Source of the DNA: Halomonas lysinitropha
GTDB lineage: Bacteria > Pseudomonadota > Gammaproteobacteria > Pseudomonadales > Halomonadaceae
Assembly: GCF_902500215.1 (NCBI RefSeq)
Contig: NZ_CABVOU010000027.1
Span: forward strand, 548,598-612,597
Direction of reading: 5' to 3'
DNA length: 64,000 nt
In this document: one piece after another, positions 26,098 through 36,305 of the stretch
How the letters are laid out: each line of letters begins with the position of its first letter
Position numbering within the stretch: the stretch's first letter is position 1
Position numbers and translations under genes: made by a program
The notes under the pieces: model-generated
What the model was told of the DNA's origin: nothing
What the model saw: the letters and a program-made list of their open reading frames with translations, nothing else
Database searches by the model: none

Positions 26098-28359
26098 ATG
26101 ACCATGGATATCCAGGTGGCGGAGGGCGACGTCGAGCGCCTCTCGCTGCGCGAGTACACCGAGAAGGCGTACCTCGACTACTCGATGTACGTCATCCTCG
26201 ACCGGGCGCTGCCGCATATCGGCGACGGCATGAAGCCGGTACAGCGGCGCATCGTCTACGCCATGCGCGAGCTGGCGCTCGGTGCCAACGCCAAGTACAA
26301 GAAGTCGGCGCGTACCGTCGGCGACGTGCTGGGCAAGTTCCACCCCCACGGCGACAGCGCCTGCTACGAGGCCATGGTGCTGATGGCCCAGCCCTTCAGC
26401 TACCGCTATCCGCTGGTGGATGGTCAGGGCAACTGGGGCAGCCCCGATGACCCCAAGTCCTTCGCCGCCATGCGCTACACCGAGGCACGGTTGTCGAAGT
26501 TCGCCGAGGTGCTGCTCGCCGAGCTCGGCCAGGGCACCGTGGACTGGACCCCCAACTTCGACGGCACCATGAACGAGCCGGTGGTATTGCCGGCGCGCCT
26601 GCCCCACGTGCTGCTCAACGGCGGCACCGGTATTGCCGTGGGTATGGCCACCGATATCCCGCCCCACAACGTGGGCGAGGTGGTCGAGGCGACCTGTCAT
26701 CTGCTGCGCGATCCCCATGCCACCACGACCGACCTGCTCGCTCACATGCCGGCGCCGGACTTCCCCACCGAGGCGGAGATCATCACCCCGCGCAGCGACC
26801 TGCGAAAGCTCTACGAGAGCGGTCGCGGCTCGGTGAAGCTGCGGGGCCGCTACGTGCGCGAGGAGGGCAACGTGGTGGTCACTGCGCTGCCCTACCAGGT
26901 GAGCGGGGCCAAGGTGCTCGAGCAGATCGCCGCCCAGATGCAGGCCAAGAAGCTGCCCATGGTCGCCGACCTGCGCGACGAATCGACCCACGAGGAACCC
27001 ACGCGGCTGGTGATCGAGCCGCGCTCCAACCGCGTCGACATCGAGGCGCTGATGGCGCACCTCTTCGCCACCACCGACCTCGAGAAGAACATCCGCGTCA
27101 ACATGAACGTGATCGGGCTGGACGGCCGCCCGCGCGTCATGGCATTGCCCGACCTGCTCGGCGAGTGGCTGCGCTTCCGCCGCGCCACGGTGCGCCGGCG
27201 CCTCGAGCACCGCCTGGGCAAGGTCGAGGATCGCCTGCATATCCTCGAGGGCCTGCTGGCCGCCTACCTCAACATCGACGAGGTGATCCGCATCATCCGC
27301 GAGGAGGACGAACCCAAGGCCGCGCTGATGGCGGCCTTCGGGCTCTCCGACCGACAGGCCGAGGCGATCCTCGAGCTGCGCCTGCGTCACCTGGCCAAGC
27401 TCGAGGAGATGAAGATCCGCGGCGAGCAGGATGAGCTCGAGGCCGAGCGGGAATCGCTCCAGGCGCTGCTGGGCAGCGAAGCCAAGCTCACCGACCTGAT
27501 CGAGGACGAGCTGCGCGCCGCCGCCGAGGCGCATGGCGATGATCGTCGCTCGCCGCTGGTCGAGCGTGAGGAGGCCCGGGCGCTCTCCGAGGTGGAGCTG
27601 GTCGGCGCCGACCCGGTCACCGTGGTGCTCTCCGAGAAGGGCTGGATCCGCAGCGCCAAGGGCCACGAGATCGATCCCGCCGGGCTCTCCTACAAGGCCG
27701 GCGATCGTTTCCACCTCGCGGTACGGGGCAAGACCAACCAGCCGCTGGTGCTGCTGGATGACACCGGACGGGCCTACACGCTGTCGGCCCATAATCTGCC
27801 CAGCGCCCGAGGGCAGGGCGAGCCGGTCACCGGCCGGGTCAACGTGGCGGCTGGGGCCCATATGGCGGGGCTGATGCTGGCGCCGTCGGAGAGGCGCTTC
27901 CTGCTGGCCTCCGACGGCGGCTACGGTTTCCTGGCCCGGCTCGAGGAACTGGTGGGCAAGAACAAGTCGGGCAAGGCGATCCTCAGCGTGCCCAAGGGCT
28001 GTAACGTGCTGCCGCCGCTGGAAGTGCCGGCCGAGGAGGGCGCCTGGGTGGCGGCGGTCTCCAACGAGGGGCGGCTGCTGGTCTTCCCGCTCGAACAGCT
28101 GCCCGAGATGGCCAAGGGCAAGGGCATCAAGATGCTCGATATCCCTGGTGCCCGGGCCACACGCCGCGAGGAGTTCGTGCGCGACCTGGTGGTGCTTCCC
28201 GCTGGCGCGGCGTTGGTGGTGCATGCCGGCAAGCGTCACCTGACCCTCAAGGCCGGCGACCTGGACTACTATCGGGGCGAGCGCGGCCGGCGCGGCAGCA
28301 AGCTGCCCCGCGGTCTGCAGAAAGTGGATCGGCTGGAAGCACTGAACGCCAACGCCTGA
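26098..28359 (+). CDS. parC: DNA topoisomerase IV subunit A
   Basis: ParC carries the DNA cleavage-religation activity. The 753-residue product has the catalytic Tyr in [10 protein letters not shown] (Y127) and the quinolone-resistance region [15 protein letters not shown] with wild-type Ser (S87) and Glu (E91), so no target-site resistance is visible. The C-terminal beta-pinwheel lacks a GyrA box and is shorter than in GyrA, which together with the parE neighbour fixes the assignment. It follows parE by 7 bases. Confidence 0.96.
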   Translation: MTMDIQVAEGDVERLSLREYTEKAYLDYSMYVILDRALPHIGDGMKPVQRRIVYAMRELALGANAKYKKSARTVGDVLGKFHPHGDSACYEAMVLMAQPFSYRYPLVDGQGNWGSPDDPKSFAAMRYTEARLSKFAEVLLAELGQGTVDWTPNFDGTMNEPVVLPARLPHVLLNGGTGIAVGMATDIPPHNVGEVVEATCHLLRDPHATTTDLLAHMPAPDFPTEAEIITPRSDLRKLYESGRGSVKLRGRYVREEGNVVVTALPYQVSGAKVLEQIAAQMQAKKLPMVADLRDESTHEEPTRLVIEPRSNRVDIEALMAHLFATTDLEKNIRVNMNVIGLDGRPRVMALPDLLGEWLRFRRATVRRRLEHRLGKVEDRLHILEGLLAAYLNIDEVIRIIREEDEPKAALMAAFGLSDRQAEAILELRLRHLAKLEEMKIRGEQDELEAERESLQALLGSEAKLTDLIEDELRAAAEAHGDDRRSPLVEREEARALSEVELVGADPVTVVLSEKGWIRSAKGHEIDPAGLSYKAGDRFHLAVRGKTNQPLVLLDDTGRAYTLSAHNLPSARGQGEPVTGRVNVAAGAHMAGLMLAPSERRFLLASDGGYGFLARLEELVGKNKSGKAILSVPKGCNVLPPLEVPAEEGAWVAAVSNEGRLLVFPLEQLPEMAKGKGIKMLDIPGARATRREEFVRDLVVLPAGAALVVHAGKRHLTLKAGDLDYYRGERGRRGSKLPRGLQKVDRLEALNANA

Positions 28360-28417
28360 CAAGGCGATACAGCGGCGCCGGATAAGCCGCGATTACCCGG
28401 TATTTCTTGAGGCAACC

Positions 28418-29626
28418 ATGACACGACGAGTACTCATCCGCGCCACCGGGGTGGCGCGCCCCGGCCAGCTGGCCGGCCTCGGCAAGGCGCTGGCGACCAG
28501 CGGCGCCCGGCTGCTGGACATCAACCAGAGCGTGACCTTCGGTATCCTCTCCCTGGAAGCCCTGGTGGGGCTTCCCCGGGAGAGCGACCTGGAGGGCGCA
28601 CTGGCCACGACGGGAGACACCCTGGGCCTGGATGTCCAGGCGATCCAGGTTAGCGCCGAGGACTACCAGCGCTGGAGCGTGCAGGCGAGCCAGCCGCGGT
28701 TGATCCTGACCCTGCTGGCGCCCCATCTGCCGGCAGGGATTCTCGCCGAGGTGGGGGCGCTGACCGCCGAACACGGCCTGACCGTGGAGCTGATTCATCG
28801 CCTCTCCGGTCGTGAACCGCTGGACGGCGGCATGCCCGAGCACGGCGCCTGCGTGGAGTGCTGGCTGCGCGGTGAGGAGGTCGACCTCGACGCCCTGCGC
28901 GAGAAGGCCCTGGCGCTGGGTGCCATGCACGGCGTGGATATCGCCCTCCAGGAGGACTCCATCTGGCGCCGGCATCGCCGCCTGGTCTGCTTCGACATGG
29001 ATTCCACCCTGATCCAGGCCGAGGTGATCGACGAGCTGGCCCGCCGCCACGGCGTGGGTGACGAAGTCGCCGAGGTCACCGAGCGGGCCATGCGCGGCGA
29101 GCTCGATTTCCAGCAGAGCTTTCGCGAGCGCATGCGCAAGCTCCGTGGGCTGGACGAGTCGGTGCTCGCCGAGATCGCCGAGTCGCTGCCGCTGATGGAT
29201 GGCCTCGAGCGGCTGATGCGCCACCTCAAGCGGCTGGGATACCGCACGGCGATCCTCTCCGGCGGCTTCACCTACTTCGCCCGCCACCTGCAGGACCGGC
29301 TCGGCTTCGATGAGGTGCACGCCAACGAACTGCTGATCGAGGACGGCAAGGTCACGGGCGAGGTGCGCGAGCCGATTCTCGACGCCGATCGCAAGGCCGA
29401 ACTGCTGCGTGAGATCGCCGCCCGCGAGGGGCTGGCCATGGAGCAGACCATCGCCGTGGGGGACGGCGCCAATGACCTCAAGATGCTGGCCGCGGCCGGA
29501 CTCGGCATCGCCTTCCGGGCCAAGCCGATGGTGCGGGCCCAGGCGCGCCAGTCGATCTCCACGCTGGGGCTCGATGCCGTGCTCTACCTGATCGGCTACC
29601 GCCACGGCGATCTGGAGGAAGGCTAG
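28418..29626 (+). CDS. serB: Phosphoserine phosphatase
   Basis: SerB removes phosphate from O-phosphoserine in the last step of serine synthesis. The 402-residue product has an N-terminal ACT-like region (residues 1-180) and a HAD domain with the nucleophile motif CFDMDSTLIQAEVIDELA (D193, D195), LSGGFTYFARHL, and AVGDGANDLKMLAAAG. The long ACT-containing form is typical of pseudomonads and Halomonas. The start follows the parC stop by 58 bases, and the channel gene begins 2 bases after its stop. Confidence 0.95.
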   Translation: MTRRVLIRATGVARPGQLAGLGKALATSGARLLDINQSVTFGILSLEALVGLPRESDLEGALATTGDTLGLDVQAIQVSAEDYQRWSVQASQPRLILTLLAPHLPAGILAEVGALTAEHGLTVELIHRLSGREPLDGGMPEHGACVECWLRGEEVDLDALREKALALGAMHGVDIALQEDSIWRRHRRLVCFDMDSTLIQAEVIDELARRHGVGDEVAEVTERAMRGELDFQQSFRERMRKLRGLDESVLAEIAESLPLMDGLERLMRHLKRLGYRTAILSGGFTYFARHLQDRLGFDEVHANELLIEDGKVTGEVREPILDADRKAELLREIAAREGLAMEQTIAVGDGANDLKMLAAAGLGIAFRAKPMVRAQARQSISTLGLDAVLYLIGYRHGDLEEG

Positions 29627-29628
29627 TC

Positions 29629-30486
29629 GTGAGCACGAGCTTCGAGACCTGGCGCGACCGCTTCGAGCGGCTGCGCGCCCACAAGGCGTTCGAGCTGACG
29701 GTGATTGCCATCATCGTGGTTTCTGCGCTGTTGATCGGGGCCAAGACCTACGAGGAGACCACGCGCTTCCAGCAGTGGCTGCTGGCCATGGACGTGGCGG
29801 TGACGGTCTTCTTCCTGGTGGAAATCCTCATCCGCATGGCGGCGGAGAAGCGGCTGCGCGACTTCTTTCGCAAGGGCTGGAACGTCTTCGACTTCCTGAT
29901 CGTCACCGCCAGCCTGATCCCGCTGGACGACTCGGAGATGGTGCTGCTGGCGCGGCTGCTGCGCATCTTCCGGGTGCTGCGTCTGGTCTCGATGATCCCC
30001 GAACTGCGCATGCTGATGGGCGCGCTGATCAAGTCGATCCCGCGCATGGGCTACGTGGTGTTGCTGATGTTCATCATCTTCTACATCTACGCCGCCCTTG
30101 GCAGCTTCCTGTTCGCCGAGGTGGACGAGTTCCTGTGGGGCAATATCTCGACGGCCATGCTGACCCTGTTCCGGGTGGCCACCTTCGAGGACTGGACCGA
30201 TGTCATGTACGCCACTCAGGAGCTCTATGCCTGGAGCTGGGTCTACTACCTGAGCTTCATCTTCCTTACCGCCTTCATCTTTCTCAACATGATGATCGGC
30301 ATCGTGCTCGACGTGATGCAGAAAGAGAGCATCCAGATGGAGATCGAGAGCGGGGAGGGCGAGGCGGCCGAGCTGCATGGCCTGCGCCACGATGTGCGTC
30401 AGCTTCGTGATCAGCTCGACCGCATGGAGGCGGCGCTGGTGGCCGGGCGCGGCGACATCAAAGTTGACAGAAGCGATGAAGACTGA
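29629..30486 (+). CDS. Voltage-gated cation channel (BacNav family)
   Basis: A 285-residue six-helix channel subunit that should form a tetramer in the inner membrane. S1-S3 are followed by an S4 with gating arginines (LLARLLRIFRVLRLVSM). S5 and the pore helix then lead to the selectivity filter TFEDWTD (residues 185-191) and S6 (FLTAFIFLNMMIGIVLDVM). The cytoplasmic tail is an acidic neck plus a coiled coil (LRHDVRQLRDQLDRMEAAL), as in NavMs/NaChBac. Compared with TLESWSM of NavAb, D188 and D191 replace Ser and Met, two of the three changes that turn NavAb into a calcium channel. GTG start with GGAGGAAG upstream; it follows serB by 2 bases. Confidence 0.88.
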   Translation: MSTSFETWRDRFERLRAHKAFELTVIAIIVVSALLIGAKTYEETTRFQQWLLAMDVAVTVFFLVEILIRMAAEKRLRDFFRKGWNVFDFLIVTASLIPLDDSEMVLLARLLRIFRVLRLVSMIPELRMLMGALIKSIPRMGYVVLLMFIIFYIYAALGSFLFAEVDEFLWGNISTAMLTLFRVATFEDWTDVMYATQELYAWSWVYYLSFIFLTAFIFLNMMIGIVLDVMQKESIQMEIESGEGEAAELHGLRHDVRQLRDQLDRMEAALVAGRGDIKVDRSDED

Positions 30487-30504
30487 TTCTCTAGAGGCAT
30501 GAAC

Positions 30505-30558
30505 ATGACATTTTGCTTCCCCGTTCTCGATCTACGACTACTACTAGCCTGCCGCTGA
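30505..30558 (+). CDS. leuL: leuA leader peptide
   Basis: A 17-codon reading frame MTFCFPVLDLRLLLACR. Five of the 17 codons are Leu: CTC, CTA and then three CTA in a row, CTA being a codon little used elsewhere in this window. AGAGG lies 7 bases before the ATG. The stop is followed at 30561-30590 by a strong stem (GCGACG/CGTCGC extended by TGACG/CGTCA), and 200 bases later by a GC-rich terminator before leuA. This is the layout of leucine attenuation: stalling at the Leu codons when charged tRNA-Leu is scarce should let transcription continue. The region 30559-30755 has no other coding signal. Confidence 0.82.
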   Translation: MTFCFPVLDLRLLLACR

Positions 30559-30755
30559 ATGCGACGGGTGACGTTTCGCGTCATCGTCGCCTGGCCAGCC
30601 CGCAAGCCGCTAGTACTAAGATTAGGTTGAAACGAGGTCGCAAGATGTTTACCACACGCAGTACCTGCCCCATGACAATTGCCGCTGTCGCCACTCCTTC
30701 AGTATGCTCTCGAGCATATTCCACGGTGAGTATCGACAGTGCAGACTCGAACGAT

Positions 30756-30793
30756 GCCCCGCCCGCCTTTCGGCCGGCGGGGCGTTGTCGTTT
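30756..30793 (+). terminator. Attenuator terminator of the leu leader
   Basis: GCCCCGCC (30756-30763) pairs with GGCGGGGC (30776-30783), with an inner GCC/GGC extension, followed by a moderately T-rich stretch (TTGTCGTTT). It lies 35 bases before the leuA ATG and would stop transcription when leucine is abundant. Confidence 0.7.
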
Positions 30794-30827
30794 CTGAAGG
30801 CCGCCGTACACCAGGGAGAACGCCACC

Positions 30828-32543
30828 ATGATGCTCGACAACCCCGCCACCAAGTACCGCCCATTCGTGGCCGTCGACCTGCCCGACCGCCAGTGGCCCA
30901 ATCGCCGCCTCGAGACGCCGCCGCAGTGGTGCAGCGTCGACCTGCGCGACGGCAACCAGGCACTGATCGACCCCATGGACCAGGAGCGCAAGCAGCGCCT
31001 CTTCGACCTGCTGGTCAAGATCGGCTTCAAGCAGATCGAGGTGGGCTTCCCCTCGGCGTCCCAGACCGACTTCGACTTCGTTCGCACCCTCATCGAGCAG
31101 GACAAGGTGCCCGATGATGTGTCGATCCAGGTGCTGACCCAGGCTCGGCCCCATCTGATCGATCGCACCTTCGAGGCGCTGAAGGGGGCAAAGAATGCCA
31201 TCGTGCATGTCTACAATGCCACCGACCCGGTCTTCCGCCGCGTGGTCTTTCATGTCAGCAAGGAGGAGTGCATTCAGATCGCCGTGGATGCCACCACTCA
31301 GATTCGCCGCCGCATGGAGGAAGCCCCCGAGACCCACTGGACCTTCCAGTACTCGCCGGAGCTGTTCTCCACCACCGAGATGGATTTCGCCGTGGAGATC
31401 GTCGAGGCGGTGGCGGGGGTCTACCGGCCGACCGTCGACACACCGATGATCGTCAACCTGCCGGCCACGGTGGAGGTTGCCACGCCCAACAATTACGCCG
31501 ACCAGATCGAGTGGTTCTGTCGTAACGTCGCCAACCGCGAGAGCCTGATCGTCAGCTTGCATCCTCACAATGATCGCGGTACCGGCGTTGCCGCCGCGGA
31601 GCTGGGCTTGATGGCTGGCGGTGACCGTGTCGAGGGCACGCTGTTCGGCAACGGCGAGCGGACCGGCAATGTCGATATCGTGACGCTGGCCATGAACCTC
31701 TACACCCAGGGCGTCCATCCCGGGCTCGACTTCTCCAATATCACGCCGATCATGCGCGAAGTGGAGCACTGCAACCAGTTGCCGGTCCACCCCCGACATC
31801 CCTATGTCGGCGACCTGGTGTTCACGGCCTTTTCCGGCTCCCACCAGGACGCCATCAAGAAGGGCATGGCTGAGCGGCGCGGCGATCCGGATGCCATCTG
31901 GGGGGTCCCCTATCTGCCCATCGACCCGCTGGATGTCGGCCGCAGCTACGAGGCGGTGATCCGCGTCAACAGTCAGTCCGGCAAGGGAGGGGTCTCCTAC
32001 CTGCTGGAGCAGGAGTACGGCATCGAACTGCCTCGCCGGCTCTCCATGGAGTTCAGTCAGGTGGTGCAGGAGGTGGCCGATCGCCTGGGACGCGAGATAA
32101 CCTCGCACATGATCTACCAGGCCTTCGTGGACGAGTACCTGGCTAAGGACTCGCCCTTCAGTCTGGTCGGCCATCGTCTCTCCTCCGAGCCCGACAGCCC
32201 CAAGGTGAACCTCGAGGCGACCATCGAGGAGGACGGCGAGCGCCGCGTGGTATCCGGTCAAGGCAACGGGCCTTTGGCGGCCTTTATCAAGGCGCTGGCC
32301 GCGGCCGGCCACGACGTGGAGATCATCGACTACCACGAGCACGCACGCGGCCAGGGCGCCGATGCCGAGGCGATCGCCTACGTGGAGGTGCGCGCGGGCA
32401 ACGAGGCGGTGTTCGGGGTCGGAACCGACGAGAGCATCACCAGTGCCTCCATGAAGGCGGTGATGAGTGCCCTCAACCGCCACCTTTCCACCCGGGCCCC
32501 GGCGCCCAATGTGACCGCCGATAGCCTTGCGGTTGCCAAATAG
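30828..32543 (+). CDS. leuA: 2-isopropylmalate synthase
   Basis: LeuA condenses acetyl-CoA with 2-ketoisovalerate, the committed step of leucine synthesis, and is feedback-inhibited by leucine. The 571-residue product is the long form found in pseudomonads and actinobacteria. The HMGL-like TIM barrel has [18 protein letters not shown] and [19 protein letters not shown] with the metal-binding HPH, plus [18 protein letters not shown]; a C-terminal LeuA dimerisation/regulatory domain follows. AGGGAGAA precedes the ATG; ATG at 30831 is an alternative. Expression is probably set by the attenuator upstream. Isopropylmalate isomerase and dehydrogenase genes are not in the window. Confidence 0.95.
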   Translation: MMLDNPATKYRPFVAVDLPDRQWPNRRLETPPQWCSVDLRDGNQALIDPMDQERKQRLFDLLVKIGFKQIEVGFPSASQTDFDFVRTLIEQDKVPDDVSIQVLTQARPHLIDRTFEALKGAKNAIVHVYNATDPVFRRVVFHVSKEECIQIAVDATTQIRRRMEEAPETHWTFQYSPELFSTTEMDFAVEIVEAVAGVYRPTVDTPMIVNLPATVEVATPNNYADQIEWFCRNVANRESLIVSLHPHNDRGTGVAAAELGLMAGGDRVEGTLFGNGERTGNVDIVTLAMNLYTQGVHPGLDFSNITPIMREVEHCNQLPVHPRHPYVGDLVFTAFSGSHQDAIKKGMAERRGDPDAIWGVPYLPIDPLDVGRSYEAVIRVNSQSGKGGVSYLLEQEYGIELPRRLSMEFSQVVQEVADRLGREITSHMIYQAFVDEYLAKDSPFSLVGHRLSSEPDSPKVNLEATIEEDGERRVVSGQGNGPLAAFIKALAAAGHDVEIIDYHEHARGQGADAEAIAYVEVRAGNEAVFGVGTDESITSASMKAVMSALNRHLSTRAPAPNVTADSLAVAK

Positions 32544-32562
32544 CCTAATCGTGGATTATCCG

Positions 32563-32629
32563 GTAGGCCCGGTAAGCGACAGCGCACCGGGCATCCCCGC
32601 CGGATGCGCCTTCGGCTTATCCGGCCTAC
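32563..32629. repeat. REP-like inverted pair (BIME), locus 1
   Basis: Two REP-like units in opposite orientation follow leuA. The first is 32563-32592 (minus; on that strand GCCCGGTGCG ... CCGGGCCTAC); the second is 32599-32629 (plus; GCCGGATGCG ... TTATCCGGCCTAC). The second closely follows the enterobacterial REP consensus. The pair sits between convergent leuA and epmB and could also stop transcription. Confidence 0.75.
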
Positions 32630-32645
32630 CTGGTGGCCATGATGG

Positions 32646-33689
32646 CTACAGCGGTGTCTTGCTCGCCTCGCCGGGAATCTCCCTCACCAGCCTCGGCATC
32701 AGGAAGCCCGGCAGCACCTCTCGCAGGCCCGCGACCAGTTTGCGGGCCTCCTCGTCCACCACGTCGAAGTGCGCCGCCCCGGCCACCGGGTCGAGGACAT
32801 GGAGGTAGTAGGGCAGGATGCCCGCCTCGAATAGCCGCTCGGAGAGCGTGCAGAGAGTGCCCACGTCATCGTTGACCCCGCGCAGCAACACACTCTGGTT
32901 GAGCAGGGTCACACCGGCAGCGCTCAGCCTGCGGCACGCTGCCATGACGGCCTCGTCGATCTCGTTGGCATGGTTGATGTGCAGCACCATCACCTTCTGC
33001 AGGCGGGTGGCGCCGAGCCATCCCAGCAGGGCGTCATCGATGCGATCGGGGATCACCACCGGCAGCCGGGTATGGATGCGCAGGCGCTTGAGGTGAGAAA
33101 TTCCTTCCAGCCGCTCGACCAGCCAGGCCAGCTGGCGGTCGCTGGCGGCCAGGGGGTCGCCCCCGGAGAGGATGGCCTCGTGGAGCGAGGGGTCGCCGCG
33201 CAGATAATCGAGGGTGGACTCCCACTGGGCTCGCGAGGGGGCGTTCTCCTCGTAGGGGAAGTGGCGGCGAAAGCAGTAGCGGCAGTTCACCGCGCAGGCG
33301 GGGCTCGCGATCAGCAGTACCCGCCCGGCATACTTGTGGATCAGCCCCGGGGCGGGGGCGTGCTCGACCTCGGCGAGCGGGTCGGCGACATAGCCGGCCA
33401 TCGTTACTGCTTCCTCGGCCAGGGGCAGCACCTGGCGCAGCAGGGGGTCGGACGGGTCGCCGGGGCGGATGCGTGCCAGGTAGGCCTCGGGCACACGCAC
33501 CTCGAAGAGCGCATGGCCCGCTTCGGCACCGGGCCACCAGGCCTCGTCGAGCCCCAGACGGCGACACAGCTCGCGGGGGTCGCGGATCGCCCTGGCCAGC
33601 TGGGTTTGCCAGCGGGCCTGGATGGGCAGTGGCTGAGGCTGGGTCTCCCGGTCGGGGCGCTGCAAAAGGGCGCTGCTTCGGGTTATCAT
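32646..33689 (-). CDS. epmB: EF-P beta-lysylation protein (lysine 2,3-aminomutase-like)
   Basis: EpmB is a radical-SAM enzyme that makes (R)-beta-lysine for attachment to elongation factor P. The 347-residue product has the radical-SAM cluster motif CAVNCRYCFRRHFPYEE (CX3CX2C), AILSGGDPLAASD for PLP/lysine binding, and IHTRLPVVIPDRI and LNQSVLLRGVNDD of the lysine-2,3-aminomutase family. It is shorter than true aminomutases, as EpmB is. It is divergent from efp, with epmA directly beyond, which settles the function. ATG at 33689 preferred over a GTG at 33698. Confidence 0.94.
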   Translation of the reverse strand: MITRSSALLQRPDRETQPQPLPIQARWQTQLARAIRDPRELCRRLGLDEAWWPGAEAGHALFEVRVPEAYLARIRPGDPSDPLLRQVLPLAEEAVTMAGYVADPLAEVEHAPAPGLIHKYAGRVLLIASPACAVNCRYCFRRHFPYEENAPSRAQWESTLDYLRGDPSLHEAILSGGDPLAASDRQLAWLVERLEGISHLKRLRIHTRLPVVIPDRIDDALLGWLGATRLQKVMVLHINHANEIDEAVMAACRRLSAAGVTLLNQSVLLRGVNDDVGTLCTLSERLFEAGILPYYLHVLDPVAGAAHFDVVDEEARKLVAGLREVLPGFLMPRLVREIPGEASKTPL

Positions 33690-33797
33690 GCGCGACACCA
33701 GTCAATGCGAACGGGGACGAGAGCCCCGTCGAACTTCATCTGCTTACGCGCGCCCCCGGCCAGTGCCGGTGGCGCGCTCGAATATGGATAAGTCATC

Positions 33798-34364
33798 ATG
33801 GCCAACTATTCTACCAACGAATTCAAGGGCGGGCTGAAGGTGATGCTGGACGGTGACCCGTGCAGCATCGTCGAGAATGAACTGGTCAAGCCCGGCAAGG
33901 GGCAGGCCTTCAACCGCGTCAAGCTGCGCAACCTGATGACCGGCCGCGTCTGGGAGCGCACCTTCAAGTCCGGCGACTCCCTGGAGGCCGCCGACGTCCT
34001 CGAGCTAGAAATGGAGTACCTCTACACCGATGGTGACATGTGGTATTTCATGAAGACCGATGGCTCCTTCGAGCAGTATGCCGTGGAGAAGAAGGCCCTG
34101 GGGGATACCGAGAAGTGGCTCAAGGAGCAGGTTCCCTACACCGTGACGCTGTGGAACGATAACGTGATCAACGTCAGCCCGCCGAACTTCATCGAGCTGC
34201 AAGTGACCGAGACCGATCCGGGCCTCAAGGGTGACACTGCCCAGGGGGGCTCCAAGCCGGCCGTCCTTTCTTCCGGCGCGGTAGTCAAGGTCCCCTTGTT
34301 CATCGAGGAGGGCGAAGTTCTCAAGGTGGATACGCGCACCGGCGAGTACGTCAGCCGGGCCTAG
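33798..34364 (+). CDS. efp: Translation elongation factor P
   Basis: EF-P relieves ribosome stalling at polyproline. The 188-residue product has the three-barrel layout: an N-terminal KOW-like domain with the modification loop VKPGKGQAF, where K34 is the lysine that receives beta-lysine, then [17 protein letters not shown], and a C-terminal OB fold ending in [13 protein letters not shown]. The neighbouring epmB and epmA show that this EF-P is of the lysylated type (not rhamnosylated, which needs Arg at the site). Confidence 0.97.
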   Translation: MANYSTNEFKGGLKVMLDGDPCSIVENELVKPGKGQAFNRVKLRNLMTGRVWERTFKSGDSLEAADVLELEMEYLYTDGDMWYFMKTDGSFEQYAVEKKALGDTEKWLKEQVPYTVTLWNDNVINVSPPNFIELQVTETDPGLKGDTAQGGSKPAVLSSGAVVKVPLFIEEGEVLKVDTRTGEYVSRA

Positions 34365-34371
34365 TCGACGG

Positions 34372-35358
34372 ATGGAGGTAGACTGGCAGCCGACCGCCGA
34401 TATCGCGACACTACGCGAGCGTGCCCGGCTGCTGGCGAGAGTGCGCGCCTTCTTCTCCGACCGGGGGGTACTGGAGGTGGATACCCCGGTGCTGGGCCAC
34501 GGCGGCAGCACCGAGATGCACCTGGCATCGCTCTTCGCAGAAGCGACCACCCCGGCCGGGCACGAGCGGCTCTGGCTGCAGACCTCCCCGGAGTTCCACA
34601 TGAAGCGGCTGCTGGCTGCCGGTAGCGGGCCGATCTTCCAGCTGGCCAGGAGCTTTCGCGACGGTGAGGTGGGCCGACGCCACAACCTCGAGTTCACCAT
34701 GCTGGAGTGGTATCGCCCCGGGCTGGGGCTTGATGCGCTGATCGAGGAGACCGCTGCCCTGGTCAACACCGTGCTGGGCCAGGAACTGGGGGATAAGCCG
34801 GGCCCGCCGCAGCGACGCCGCTACCGCGAGCTGTTCCGCCAGACTCTGGCCATCGACCCCTTCACGTTACCTCTCGATGCCCTGCGACGCCTGGCCGGGC
34901 AGCGGGGTGGCCTGGATATGACCGACAGTGACCGTGACGCATGCCTCGATCTGTTGATGAGCCTCGAAATCGAGCCCCATCTCGGGCGAGATGGCCTCGA
35001 GGTGGTGGTGGACTATCCGGCCAGTCAGGCCGCCCTGGCGCGTCACCATCGCGACCCCGAGGACGGCGCCCGGGTGGCGTCGCGCTTCGAGCTCTATTTC
35101 GAGGGGCTGGAACTGGCCAACGGCTACGACGAGCTCACCGACGCCGACGAACAGGCCGCGCGTTTCGAGCAGGACAACGCCGACCGCCGTGCCGCGCGCC
35201 TGCCCGAGGTCGATGTGGATGCGCGCCTGTTGGCTGCTCTGGTTCACGGCATGCCAGAAGGCAGCGGCGTGGCGCTGGGCCTCGACCGGCTTATCCAGCT
35301 GGCGCTGGGCAAGCAGAGCGTGGCGGAGGTCATGGCCTTTGCCACGCCCCGTTGTTAG
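34372..35358 (+). CDS. epmA: EF-P--(R)-beta-lysine ligase
   Basis: EpmA, a truncated class II lysyl-tRNA synthetase paralogue, ligates beta-lysine to K34 of EF-P. The 328-residue product contains the class II motifs ([59 protein letters not shown] motif 2) and motif 3 [15 protein letters not shown], with no anticodon-binding domain. It follows efp by 7 bases in one operon. The hydroxylase gene epmC is not seen here. Its stop overlaps the end of psd on the other strand. Confidence 0.95.
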   Translation: MEVDWQPTADIATLRERARLLARVRAFFSDRGVLEVDTPVLGHGGSTEMHLASLFAEATTPAGHERLWLQTSPEFHMKRLLAAGSGPIFQLARSFRDGEVGRRHNLEFTMLEWYRPGLGLDALIEETAALVNTVLGQELGDKPGPPQRRRYRELFRQTLAIDPFTLPLDALRRLAGQRGGLDMTDSDRDACLDLLMSLEIEPHLGRDGLEVVVDYPASQAALARHHRDPEDGARVASRFELYFEGLELANGYDELTDADEQAARFEQDNADRRAARLPEVDVDARLLAALVHGMPEGSGVALGLDRLIQLALGKQSVAEVMAFATPRC

Positions 35359-36191
35359 AAGCACCCCAGCGACTGTCCCATCTGTACCTTGGCACCGGGC
35401 TCGAGAGCATCGGCGAAAGTGACCGGCTCGGCGAAGGCCATCACTACCGTGGAGCCTAGCTTGAAGCGCCCCATCTCCTCGCCCTTTTCCAGCCGTATCG
35501 GCGTATCGAAGCGGATCCGCTGCACGCCCCCTCGGGGCAGGGGGGTGATCTGGCCCGCCCAGACCGTCTCGATGGCGGCGACGATCATCGCCCCTACCAG
35601 CACCACCACCATGGGGCCCTGCTCGGTATCGAAGTGACATACCAGCCGCTCGTTGCGAGCGAAGAGGTTGGGGACATGCTGGGTAGTGGCGGCATTGACC
35701 GAAAACAGCCGGCCCGGTACGTAGACCATCTCTCTCAGGGTGCCGCCTAGCGGCATATGGACCCGGTGGTAGTCACTCGGAGAGAGATAGATGGTGGCAA
35801 AGCTACCGCCGAGGTAGCGGCGGGCCGCCTCGCCGTCGCCACCGAGCAGCTCCATCAGCGAGAAGCGGTGGTCCTTGGCCTGGAGCAGCTGTCCGGCCTC
35901 GATGGCGCCGAATTGTGAAAGTGTTCCGTCGGCGGGAGAGGCCAGGCCCTCGCCGATGGGGCGGGCGTCTTCCTCCAGGGCGCGGGTAAAGAAGTCGTTG
36001 AAGGTGGCATAGGCCGTCGGGTCGGGCTCGATGGCTTCTTCCATGTCGACCTTGAACTGCTGGATGAAGGTCTTGATCAGGGCGTTCTTCAGCCAAGGGA
36101 GTCGGCAGTCGGCGAGCCCTCCCACCAGTCGCGAGAGCAGGTGGTGGGGAATGGGGTACTGGATCAGGGAAAACAGCTTGGCGGGGGTCAC
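35355..36191 (-). CDS. psd: Phosphatidylserine decarboxylase proenzyme
   Basis: Psd decarboxylates phosphatidylserine to phosphatidylethanolamine at the inner membrane. The 278-residue proenzyme has the self-cleavage motif LGST near residue 246 ([11 protein letters not shown]), where the Ser becomes the pyruvoyl group, and [27 protein letters not shown] and [13 protein letters not shown]. The N-terminus is uncertain: I take a GTG at 36191 ([13 protein letters not shown]) as the family start; upstream in-frame TTG at 36209 or ATG at 36287 would add residues without family likeness. Its end overlaps the end of epmA by 4 bases. Confidence 0.93.
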   Translation of the reverse strand: MTPAKLFSLIQYPIPHHLLSRLVGGLADCRLPWLKNALIKTFIQQFKVDMEEAIEPDPTAYATFNDFFTRALEEDARPIGEGLASPADGTLSQFGAIEAGQLLQAKDHRFSLMELLGGDGEAARRYLGGSFATIYLSPSDYHRVHMPLGGTLREMVYVPGRLFSVNAATTQHVPNLFARNERLVCHFDTEQGPMVVVLVGAMIVAAIETVWAGQITPLPRGGVQRIRFDTPIRLEKGEEMGRFKLGSTVVMAFAEPVTFADALEPGAKVQMGQSLGCF

Positions 36192-36305
36192 GAAGGCGTC
36201 GTTCCTCAAAGGGGCGGTGGGAGGACAAACAAGTAGGGAAGAAGGAGGAAGGAAGAGGAGAACCTGGCCCTTCCAGGTGCGAAGCACCGATCTTCCCTCT
36301 TCAAT

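Noticed and set aside
26341..26370. Quinolone-resistance mutation in parC
   Set aside because: The region reads [12 protein letters not shown] with wild-type Ser and Glu.
25969..28362. 797-residue minus-strand open frame over parC
   Set aside because: Shadow of parC in GC-rich DNA; sequence is His/Gln/Leu/Gly-rich without any family motif.
30703..30718. TATGCTC/GAGCATA inverted repeat as an operator
   Set aside because: It lies within the leu leader, has only a 2-base centre and no match to a known operator; it may simply be part of the leader fold.
30513..30797. 94-residue plus-strand open frame before leuA
   Set aside because: It overlaps the leucine leader peptide and attenuator in another frame, lacks a ribosome site and has no family likeness.
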